A model generated the notes under the pieces. That model was not told the origin of the DNA. It saw nothing but the letters and a program-made list of their open reading frames with translations, and made no database searches. Below, in pieces: positions 7,354 to 12,477 of a stretch of DNA of 12,477 nucleotides (within the stretch, counting starts at the first letter, position 1; every line of letters begins with the position of its first letter). The translations under genes were made by a program, and so were the position numbers. The DNA comes from Methanobacterium sp. GTDB lineage: Archaea; Methanobacteriota; Methanobacteria; Methanobacteriales; Methanobacteriaceae. The DNA lies in assembly GCA_028682985.1 (NCBI GenBank), contig JAJRAE010000100.1:1-12477 (forward strand). Reading direction: 5' to 3'.

Positions 7354-7371
7354 CTTATAAAGGTTTTGGTT
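7354..7371 (-). promoter_or_regulatory. Promoter of the transglutaminase gene
   Basis: The minus strand reads AACCAAAACC followed by TTTATAAG (7361-7354), a good archaeal BRE plus TATA pair. Initiation about 25 bp downstream falls near 7331-7333. That leaves a leader of about 58 nt for a start at 7273, but essentially none for a TTG start at 7330. Confidence 0.6.
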
Positions 7372-7377
7372 TAAAAT

Positions 7378-7420
7378 AAAAAAAAAGAAACACGAGAGCT
7401 CTTTTCTTTATTTAGAGCCC
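7378..7420 (-). terminator. Hairpin plus oligo-U terminator without a known gene
   Basis: On the minus strand GGGCTCT (7420-7414) pairs with AGAGCTC (7402-7396) in a 7-bp stem with one G-U pair and an 11-nt loop. A U-rich tail follows, ending in nine U (7386-7378). It points leftward, yet the next annotated gene to its right is on the opposite strand. It therefore implies an unlisted minus-strand transcript. Confidence 0.5.
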
Positions 7421-7422
7421 TA

Positions 7423-7473
7423 CTAATGTGTTTTCATATTGAGTTTAAATAGTTTTCCTTCTTCCATAGTCAT
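7423..7473 (-). CDS. Candidate 16-residue small protein (MTMEEGKLFKLNMKTH)
   Basis: A short ORF runs from ATG at 7473 to TAG at 7425-7423, immediately before a hairpin-plus-U terminator and about 26 nt after the start site predicted from a perfect TTTATATA box. AGGGAT (7491-7486) can serve as Shine-Dalgarno. It lies 4 nt before a three-codon ORF (ATG CGA AAA TGA, 7481-7470) whose TGA overlaps this ATG, so coupled translation is possible. The frame is open without a stop back to 7500, so this could also be the surviving tail of a decayed gene. The transcript may equally be a non-coding RNA. No family is recognised. Confidence 0.3.
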   Translation of the reverse strand: MTMEEGKLFKLNMKTH

Positions 7474-7520
7474 TTTCGCATTTAAATCCCTGAGCAGGTT
7501 TTAAATAAATAAATAAGAAT

Positions 7521-7528
7521 TATATAAA
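7521..7528 (-). promoter_or_regulatory. Consensus TATA box driving a minus-strand small transcript
   Basis: The minus strand reads AAAGGG then TTTTATATAATTC, containing TTTATATA, the methanogen TATA consensus. Initiation is expected near 7499-7500. A transcript from there to the U tract at 7386-7378 would be about 115-120 nt. No annotated leftward gene uses it directly, because the transglutaminase gene has its own TATA box further down. Confidence 0.5.
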
Positions 7529-7751
7529 ACCCTTTAGCATCTAAATATTTATCTTAAATCGAACAACACACTATTTCCGGTCGCTGTTATGTTTTATAAT
7601 CTAAAATACCAGTTCAATATTCATTTCAACCATTAATCTCTTAAAATGTTTAAAATCAACTGTTAAAAGGTTTTTTAACCAAAATACTTCCGACAGGGTT
7701 TTTTTGTTAATAATTGAATAATGATTATTAAATTTCATACAAGTTCGCAAT
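7529..7751. other. AT-rich spacer with one weak plus-strand hairpin
   Basis: No convincing gene is seen. On the plus strand, TTTTATAAT at about 7592-7600 could act as a TATA element. GTTAAAA (7662-7668) and TTTTAAC (7673-7679) form a 7-bp hairpin, and GGG followed by seven T (7699-7705) could end a transcript. The ORFs inside are at most about 15 codons and lack ribosome binding sites. Confidence 0.35.
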
Positions 7752-7763
7752 AAAAGTTATAAG
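7752..7763 (+). promoter_or_regulatory. Promoter of the zinc-ribbon gene
   Basis: AAAAGTTATAAG has a TATA core (TTATAA) centred near 7759. Initiation about 25 bp downstream falls near 7784, only about 10 nt before the ATG at 7794. No Shine-Dalgarno is visible, so the message is probably leaderless or nearly so. Confidence 0.5.
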
Positions 7764-7793
7764 GTTCAAAATTTAACTGTTTTTTGATTAGAA

Positions 7794-8387
7794 ATGAAAT
7801 GCCAAAATTGTGGAGGTTATATAAAAAGAAAGGACACCTACTGTCCATATTGTGGTGATAAACTACATATATCAACCAGTGGATCACAACAAAAAACCAG
7901 AAACCATGAACATAGTTATGATGATAAAACTGAAGAATTTAAGGATGGTTCCACAGGAAATGCCGGAAAATCTGATTATAAACCTCTACAGGAGAGATAT
8001 TTAAGGGGAGAATATCAAAATAGCGAAGATGAATTTTACAACCAGTATATAGAAGACCAGTACATCGACGAAAGACGTTATCATAATGCAAGGGAAAATA
8101 AAAACCAAGATGCTCATTATCAGAGATCAAAAAAAAGAAATTACCAGGGTGATAAAGGTTATCAGGGATCCCGTGAAAGGAATTTCCAGGATGATAACCA
8201 ATATAGTCAAAAGCCCCGGAAGAAGTATCGAGGATATGATCTGAGCGCTTATTATCCTGATGAAGAAGAGAAAAGTTCTGGTAGTGGAATGCTTCCCGTA
8301 ATCCTGATTTTATTAATTGCCCTATTAATTGGATTCATAATAGGCATCATGATGTTCACCAACAGCACATTACCCTCATTTGGTTAA
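7794..8387 (+). CDS. Zinc-ribbon protein with C-terminal membrane anchor
   Basis: The 197-residue protein has a small zinc ribbon at the N-terminus (C3-xx-C6 and C17-xx-C20, with CPYCG typical of archaeal zinc ribbons). About 140 highly polar residues follow, rich in Tyr, Gln, Asp, Glu, Lys and Arg, with loosely repeated YQGxxxxN-like units around 115-150 and no predicted globular fold. Residues 167-188 form one strong membrane helix, leaving a tail of nine residues. With no signal peptide, the ribbon and linker most likely stay in the cytoplasm, anchored by the tail. The function is unknown. The gene has its own promoter and ends 16 bp from the convergent marker 16 gene. Confidence 0.8.
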   Translation: MKCQNCGGYIKRKDTYCPYCGDKLHISTSGSQQKTRNHEHSYDDKTEEFKDGSTGNAGKSDYKPLQERYLRGEYQNSEDEFYNQYIEDQYIDERRYHNARENKNQDAHYQRSKKRNYQGDKGYQGSRERNFQDDNQYSQKPRKKYRGYDLSAYYPDEEEKSSGSGMLPVILILLIALLIGFIIGIMMFTNSTLPSFG

Positions 8388-8403
8388 CAAAAATAACTAT
8401 AAT

Positions 8404-9654
8404 TCAAATTAGACTAAATGAACCATTTAGGATCCTGTTTTTCAGTTCTTCCGCTGTTTTCCTGGCTCTTTTAAGATCGGACTGACGGCAAACCATTGGC
8501 ACCTTAACCATGCTTTCACCAGCCTGGAAGTTGATCTGCCCTCTTTTTATTTCAAAAGCACCATACGGACACGAGTAATCACACATGCCGCATCCAAAGC
8601 AAGTTTCCAGATTTACAAGATCTTCATATGCTCCTGTAGGGCATCTTTCTCGGACCAGACAGGACTGGCAGTTCTCGCATTCGTCCTGGTCATAAACAGG
8701 TCTTTCCATTATATTATCCCAAACTGAAGCATAGTCCGTGAACCCTAAAACCTCATGTCTTCCTCGGATATCTGCTATTGGAAGTTTAATGTCCTTATTA
8801 AGTATGAATGTATCTTTTAATATGTCTTCGTTGAGTATGGGGATGGCTGCTGCCACACTGTTAAATACTTCTGGCCCAGCTGCAGTTTTAAAACCGCCCA
8901 ATAGATAGGGATCCATGGTGTGCATATCTGCAGAAATCATGAGGTTCGGCTTTAAATCGGTACTTCTGGTGCCCTGTCCCAGTATTATTCCTTCTGATCC
9001 AGCTAGGAGTACTTTGCCTCCAGTTTTAAGGGTTTTCATATGGGGGTCATTCTGCAGTGGGTTCAGTTCACCACAGCCTGAAAAAGATAGTCCTTTGAAG
9101 GGTCCTTCCATATTTATGGCATGGAATATGGAAGCTACAGATTCATTGGAAGGATTGACAAAAGCAGTGTAATTCTTAAAGGCCAGTCTGGTTCCTATCA
9201 TTTGGGCAGTGCCTATTTCCTCTATATTGGTTGTTGTTTTAAGAGTTTTTCCACTTATGGATTCCATTTCTATTTCAATTTCTTCTCCCATTACCAGATC
9301 TTTGAAAAGGAACCCTCCACCGTAATTAGGGTCGTTTATACTATGGGACGTTCCGTATAATATCAGGTCCACTGATCCCAGCCATTCATTGGGGCAGGGT
9401 CCTGGAAATCCAGGAACACCGTTCAGGGTGATTTTACTGGCCTTTTTAAAGGAACCAGGCTCTCCCACTTTCACATGTATTATGGCGGCTGTTCCAGACA
9501 TCACTCCACAGGTGCCTGTGGTGACCACATCCACATCATTAAAACTTGGTTCTTCTCCTTCTCTTACCAGATTGCTAATTTCCTCTGCAGTTAGAATGGT
9601 TGCTTTGCCTTTTTTTATTTTCTGGGATATTTCAATAATGGAACGTGTTTTCAT
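8404..9654 (-). CDS. Methanogenesis marker 16-type protein (DUF39 plus ferredoxin)
   Basis: The 416-residue protein joins an N-terminal DUF39/HcyBio domain (about 1-310) to a two-cluster ferredoxin domain. Visible DUF39 features are VTTGTCGVMSGTAA (Cys49), GFPGPCPNEWLG (Cys87) and SGCGELNPLQNDP (Cys194). The ferredoxin part has C326-xx-C329-xx-C332-x5-C338 and C352-xx-C355-xx-C358-xxx-CP. The DUF39 relative MA1821 of Methanosarcina makes homocysteine by sulfur transfer to aspartate semialdehyde with a separate ferredoxin partner. This fused form corresponds to the group named methanogenesis marker 16, which is restricted to methanogens and whose reaction is not known to me. A redox or sulfur-transfer role is inferred. 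The ATG at 9654 lies only a few bases after the predicted transcription start and has no Shine-Dalgarno, so it is probably leaderless. Confidence 0.85.
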   Translation of the reverse strand: MKTRSIIEISQKIKKGKATILTAEEISNLVREGEEPSFNDVDVVTTGTCGVMSGTAAIIHVKVGEPGSFKKASKITLNGVPGFPGPCPNEWLGSVDLILYGTSHSINDPNYGGGFLFKDLVMGEEIEIEMESISGKTLKTTTNIEEIGTAQMIGTRLAFKNYTAFVNPSNESVASIFHAINMEGPFKGLSFSGCGELNPLQNDPHMKTLKTGGKVLLAGSEGIILGQGTRSTDLKPNLMISADMHTMDPYLLGGFKTAAGPEVFNSVAAAIPILNEDILKDTFILNKDIKLPIADIRGRHEVLGFTDYASVWDNIMERPVYDQDECENCQSCLVRERCPTGAYEDLVNLETCFGCGMCDYSCPYGAFEIKRGQINFQAGESMVKVPMVCRQSDLKRARKTAEELKNRILNGSFSLI

Positions 9655-9677
9655 GGTGTTCTGCTCTTTTTTGGATT

Positions 9678-9688
9678 AATTTATAATC
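9678..9688 (-). promoter_or_regulatory. TATA box of the marker 16 gene
   Basis: The minus strand reads GATTATAAATT. Initiation about 26 bp on falls near 9657, next to the ATG at 9654. This suggests transcription separate from the TPR gene, with a leaderless message. Confidence 0.5.
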
Positions 9689-9715
9689 AAATTAATTTTT
9701 TTTTTAAATTAATTT
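9689..9715. repeat. Paired AAATTAATTT palindromes around a T7 spacer
   Basis: AAATTAATTT, itself a perfect palindrome, occurs at 9689-9698 and 9706-9715 with seven T between. The second copy abuts the stop codon of the TPR gene and the first lies just upstream of the marker 16 TATA box. It could be a regulator site or a weak stem-loop. In such AT-rich DNA chance is also possible. Confidence 0.35.
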
Positions 9716-10069
9716 ATGATTATTTACATCGGTCTGGGCTTTTTTTAACCGGTTTAATCTTTCCTGATTTTCTTCCAGTAGCTTTGAGAGTATCAGAATC
9801 TTTATTTCCACAGATTCCAGGTCTGAAGGATCAATATCAACAGCATTATCCAGGCTTTCCAGGGCTTGATAGGGTCGATTTAACAGGGTAAACGCGGTGG
9901 CCATGCCTTTCCAGGCCTCAGCATTTTGGGGATCCACTCTTACCACTGTTTCGTAAGCTTCTAGAGCTGCAAGGTAATTACCTTCTTTAAATGAGTTGTC
10001 TCCTACTTCCTTCCAGTATTCAATTTCCTTTTCAGGTTTTTTTTGATTTACCGTCTCTTCTCGGGCCAT
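9704..10069 (-). CDS. Small TPR-repeat protein
   Basis: The 121-residue soluble protein has two tetratricopeptide repeats. The first spans about 18-47 (EYWKEVGDNSFKEGNYLAAL, ending VDP) and the second about 51-81 (AWKGMATAFTLLNRPYQAL, ending IDP). A Lys/Glu-rich helical tail (about 85-113) follows. The N-terminus is charged and has no signal peptide. TPRs bind other proteins; the partner is unknown. The ATG at 10069 is supported by GGAGAT (10082-10077) 7 bp upstream. It lies 66 bp downstream of alaS on the same strand, so it may be transcribed with alaS as well as from its own promoter. Confidence 0.82.
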   Translation of the reverse strand: MAREETVNQKKPEKEIEYWKEVGDNSFKEGNYLAALEAYETVVRVDPQNAEAWKGMATAFTLLNRPYQALESLDNAVDIDPSDLESVEIKILILSKLLEENQERLNRLKKAQTDVNNHKLI

Positions 10070-10076
10070 GGATAAT

Positions 10077-10115
10077 ATCTCCCGGATTAAGTTTTTTTTA
10101 ATTCAATTATATTTT
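10077..10115 (-). promoter_or_regulatory. TATA-like element and ribosome binding site of the TPR gene
   Basis: The minus strand carries AAATATAATT (10115-10106), which would start a transcript near 10085, followed by the Shine-Dalgarno GGAGAT (10082-10077). Readthrough from alaS remains possible because no U-rich terminator follows the alaS stop. Confidence 0.35.
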
Positions 10116-10135
10116 CCTTGATTAATCTATTTCTA

Positions 10136-12477
10136 TTAAATCGAATTTTTAATATATTTTAAAACAGATTCCATTGCTTCTGGTAGTTTTGAAGGGTCTC
10201 TACCTGCTCCCTGAGCAAGGCCGGGTTTGCCTCCTCCCCCTCCTCCCATGATATTAGCTACTTCTTTGATGATTTCATTGACTTTAATACCTTTTTCAAG
10301 GGCTTTTGGTGATGCTGCTCCTGCAATTTTACCTTCACTGTTTGCTATAACAACCACGTCTGCTTTGCCTTGTTTTTCTGTGATGTTTGATGCTATCTTT
10401 ATTAGTTCACTCATATCCGCTTCGATATGTTGGTTTAAGATGATTAAACCTCCTATTTCAATGGTTTGGTTGGTGATTTCATCTATTTTCAGTGATGCTA
10501 TTTCACTTTGAAGCTTATCTATCTCATTTTTAAAGGACTTCCATTCTGCAAAAAACCTTTCACAGGTCCGGGGCAGCTGTTCTGCATCCACTTTAAATAT
10601 TGTGGAGCTTTCCTTTAAAAGATTATCAGTTATCTGCACGGCTTTTATGGCCGATTCTCCTGCGGAAAATTCTATTCTTTCCACTCCGTCCTGTATTCTT
10701 TCGGTTCTGGTGATCTTTATTAATCCCACATCTCCTGTTTGATTACAGTGGGTTCCAGCGCAGGCCTGAATATCGGTTCCTTCAATCTCTACTGTTCTGA
10801 TATGCATACCCGGAACCACCCCTCCTTGATATAGTATGAATCCGTACTTTTTCTCAGCCAAGGTCCGGTCCATCCAGAAGGTGTTCACTGGTATGTTGTC
10901 CATAACCAGTTTATTGGCCAGTAGTTCTATTTCCTGGAGTTCCTGTGCTGATATTCGCATATAGTGTGATATATCTATTCTTGATTTATCAACACCTTTT
11001 TGTGCTCCGGCTTGCCATATATGGTCTCCCAAGATTGATCTGGCAGCAGTTATAATTAAATGAGTGGCAGTGTGGTTCTGGGTTAATATTTTCCTGCGGT
11101 GTGGATCTATGAATCCCTGAATATTCTGGCCCTGATAAGGATGTAGTTTTTTGATATCTTCCTCTTTAACCCTATGTAGAACTACATCACCAATTTTTTC
11201 AGTGTTTATTACCTCTATTTCCTGCCCCCGTATTTCTAAATATCCGATATCAGAGGGCTGACCTCCTCCTTCCGGATAGAAGAGCGTCTGATCCAGTATG
11301 ATGTTGTTTTGGTATGTATCTAGGATGTGGGCATTAAATTCTGTTTTGGATGGTTCATCATAAAATAGAAGTTCAGTTTGTGGGTAGTTTAGCTCTGCAT
11401 CTTGTTTCTTCTCTGTTTTCTCTTCGGTGTGTTCTGCAGCAACCAGGGTGTAGAAGTTGTCTGGAATGTTCGCATCGAAATTGTTCTGTCCTGCTATTTC
11501 ATTTATTGTTTCTGGGGGAATGCCATGGGAGTCGTATAATTTTATAAGAGATTCCAGTGGTAATTTCTCTTTGTTATCCTTTTTAAGGTAATCAATGGTT
11601 TTTTTAACCATCTTTTTCCCTTTATGCACTGTTTTATAATATCTCTTTTCTTCCAGATTGATTATGGAATTGATATGAGTTTCATGTTCCCTGATCTCTG
11701 GATAGCTTTCCTTTAAAAAGTCCAGCTGTAACTTCATTATATTCTGCAATGACTCCTCTAAGTCCAGTTCATTCATGAATCTGATGGTTCTCCTTAAAAT
11801 TAAACGGGCCAGATATCCATCTTTAACATTAGACGGCACCACCCCATCTGCCAGCATAAAGGCCAGACACCGGGTGTGATCCGCTATTATATAGATAGAT
11901 TCCATGGGTTTGGTTACTTTCAATAGTTCCTCAACTGGTATTTTTAACCTTTCAGCCACTCTTTTACGCAGAGCTTTTAAATCTGCTATGTCCTCTATAT
12001 CCATCATACCAGCTACTCGGGCATTTTCTGCTAGTATATGATTGTCCACCTGTACATCAGATAGATTTTTTAGTTTTTCTATCACTGGACCGAATGAGGC
12101 TTCGTAGGCAGTGGCGGTTCCCTGGGATATCCAGGCAAATCTCTCCAGACCATATCCAGTATCCACTATTTTAAGTGGAATATCCTTTAATCCATGGGGT
12201 GTGGTGCGGTATTTGATAAATACCAGAGTGGCCAGTTCCACGCCCCGCACACATATCTCGTAGCAGGGGCCGGCGTTTCCTCCTCCTTCCCACCATGATT
12301 CTATAAATGTGATCTCTTCCGGATTAATGCCGGTATGAGCTATGAAATCGTGGCAATACTGGACAGTTTCATCTTCCCAGTACACGCAGGTATCTTTGGT
12401 GTTGAAGGCATGATGTCCGCCCATGGTGAAGCAGGTCATATGTCTTCCAGTTCGTCCAACGTTGTCCACATCATTTA
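10136..12477 (-). CDS. alaS: Alanyl-tRNA synthetase, N-terminus beyond the window
   Basis: AlaRS charges tRNA-Ala with alanine in the cytoplasm. The frame is open to the right edge and reads NDVDNVGRTGRH, an internal class II catalytic-domain motif, so the GTG at 12469 is not the start. About 780 codons are present, and roughly 115-120 N-terminal residues should lie outside. Visible parts are the catalytic core (GRTGRHMTCF), the tRNA-recognition region (ADHTRCLAFMLADGVVPSN; LILRRTIRFMNEL), the editing domain with HTATH and CAGTHC for clearing Ser or Gly, and the C-terminal C-Ala domain with the Gly-rich GGGGGGKPGLAQGAG. The insertions and sequence fit the archaeal type. It leads a minus-strand set with the TPR gene downstream. 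Confidence 0.96.
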   Translation of the reverse strand, partial: NDVDNVGRTGRHMTCFTMGGHHAFNTKDTCVYWEDETVQYCHDFIAHTGINPEEITFIESWWEGGGNAGPCYEICVRGVELATLVFIKYRTTPHGLKDIPLKIVDTGYGLERFAWISQGTATAYEASFGPVIEKLKNLSDVQVDNHILAENARVAGMMDIEDIADLKALRKRVAERLKIPVEELLKVTKPMESIYIIADHTRCLAFMLADGVVPSNVKDGYLARLILRRTIRFMNELDLEESLQNIMKLQLDFLKESYPEIREHETHINSIINLEEKRYYKTVHKGKKMVKKTIDYLKKDNKEKLPLESLIKLYDSHGIPPETINEIAGQNNFDANIPDNFYTLVAAEHTEEKTEKKQDAELNYPQTELLFYDEPSKTEFNAHILDTYQNNIILDQTLFYPEGGGQPSDIGYLEIRGQEIEVINTEKIGDVVLHRVKEEDIKKLHPYQGQNIQGFIDPHRRKILTQNHTATHLIITAARSILGDHIWQAGAQKGVDKSRIDISHYMRISAQELQEIELLANKLVMDNIPVNTFWMDRTLAEKKYGFILYQGGVVPGMHIRTVEIEGTDIQACAGTHCNQTGDVGLIKITRTERIQDGVERIEFSAGESAIKAVQITDNLLKESSTIFKVDAEQLPRTCERFFAEWKSFKNEIDKLQSEIASLKIDEITNQTIEIGGLIILNQHIEADMSELIKIASNITEKQGKADVVVIANSEGKIAGAASPKALEKGIKVNEIIKEVANIMGGGGGGKPGLAQGAGRDPSKLPEAMESVLKYIKNSI

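Noticed and set aside
10227..10250. C/T-rich repeat (cctcctcc-type) on the plus strand
   Set aside because: It encodes the conserved Gly-rich run of the AlaRS C-terminal domain on the minus strand, so it is not a microsatellite or a new repeat.
10227..10511. Plus-strand ORF opposite the alanyl-tRNA synthetase beginning MPPPPPP
   Set aside because: The proline run is only the reverse complement of the glycine codons of AlaRS. No independent coding signal was seen.
12467..12469. GTG as the start of the alanyl-tRNA synthetase
   Set aside because: The frame stays open to the window edge and the preceding residues (ND) continue the conserved NDVDNVGRTGRH motif. The true start lies outside.
1..12477. 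CRISPR array, tRNA or rRNA genes, insertion sequences
   Set aside because: I found no regularly spaced direct repeats, cloverleaf-like segments, rRNA motifs, transposase genes or terminal inverted repeats when reading the window by eye.

Overview
The window looks like chromosome of a methanogenic archaeon of the order Methanobacteriales, most likely a Methanobacterium-type organism. The basis is an archaeal-type alanyl-tRNA synthetase, a probable methanogenesis marker 16 protein (DUF39 fused to a ferredoxin), an archaeal phosphoglycolate phosphatase, HypD, and a secreted transglutaminase-like protein with pseudomurein-binding repeats, which occur only where pseudomurein cell walls are made. 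The spacers are very AT-rich and carry archaeal TATA elements. No tRNA, rRNA, CRISPR array, insertion sequence or integrase was seen.

Layout. Positions 1-336 are AT-rich and nearly gene-free, with at most the tail of a gene cut by the left edge. A Mur-ligase-family gene (337-1572, minus) and a rightward gene set starting with hypD (1797) diverge from a 224-bp promoter region. The rightward set (hypD, HAD phosphoglycolate phosphatase, PmbA/TldE protein, PflX-like radical SAM protein) is tightly packed, with gaps of about 40 bp and finally an 11-bp overlap, so it is probably one operon ending near 5938. It meets the leftward transglutaminase gene (6029-7273, minus) at an AT palindrome that could terminate both strands. 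A 460-bp spacer follows. It holds the transglutaminase promoter, a compact minus-strand promoter / short ORF / hairpin-plus-oligo-U unit that matches no annotated gene, and the promoter of a rightward tail-anchored zinc-ribbon protein (7794-8387). The right third is leftward: alaS (partial, running off the right edge), a small TPR protein, and the marker 16 gene, which ends 16 bp from the zinc-ribbon gene.

How the genes fit together. Cell wall is one theme: the Mur-ligase-like protein may act in pseudomurein peptide synthesis, and the transglutaminase-like protein probably binds and cuts or remodels pseudomurein outside the cell. Metal and radical chemistry is another: HypD serves [NiFe]-hydrogenase maturation, and the radical SAM protein and marker 16 protein carry several Cys clusters of unknown purpose. 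The most interesting points are the unannotated minus-strand small-transcript unit at about 7378-7528, the apparent ATT start codon of the transglutaminase gene behind a near-perfect ribosome binding site, and the PmbA / radical SAM overlap.
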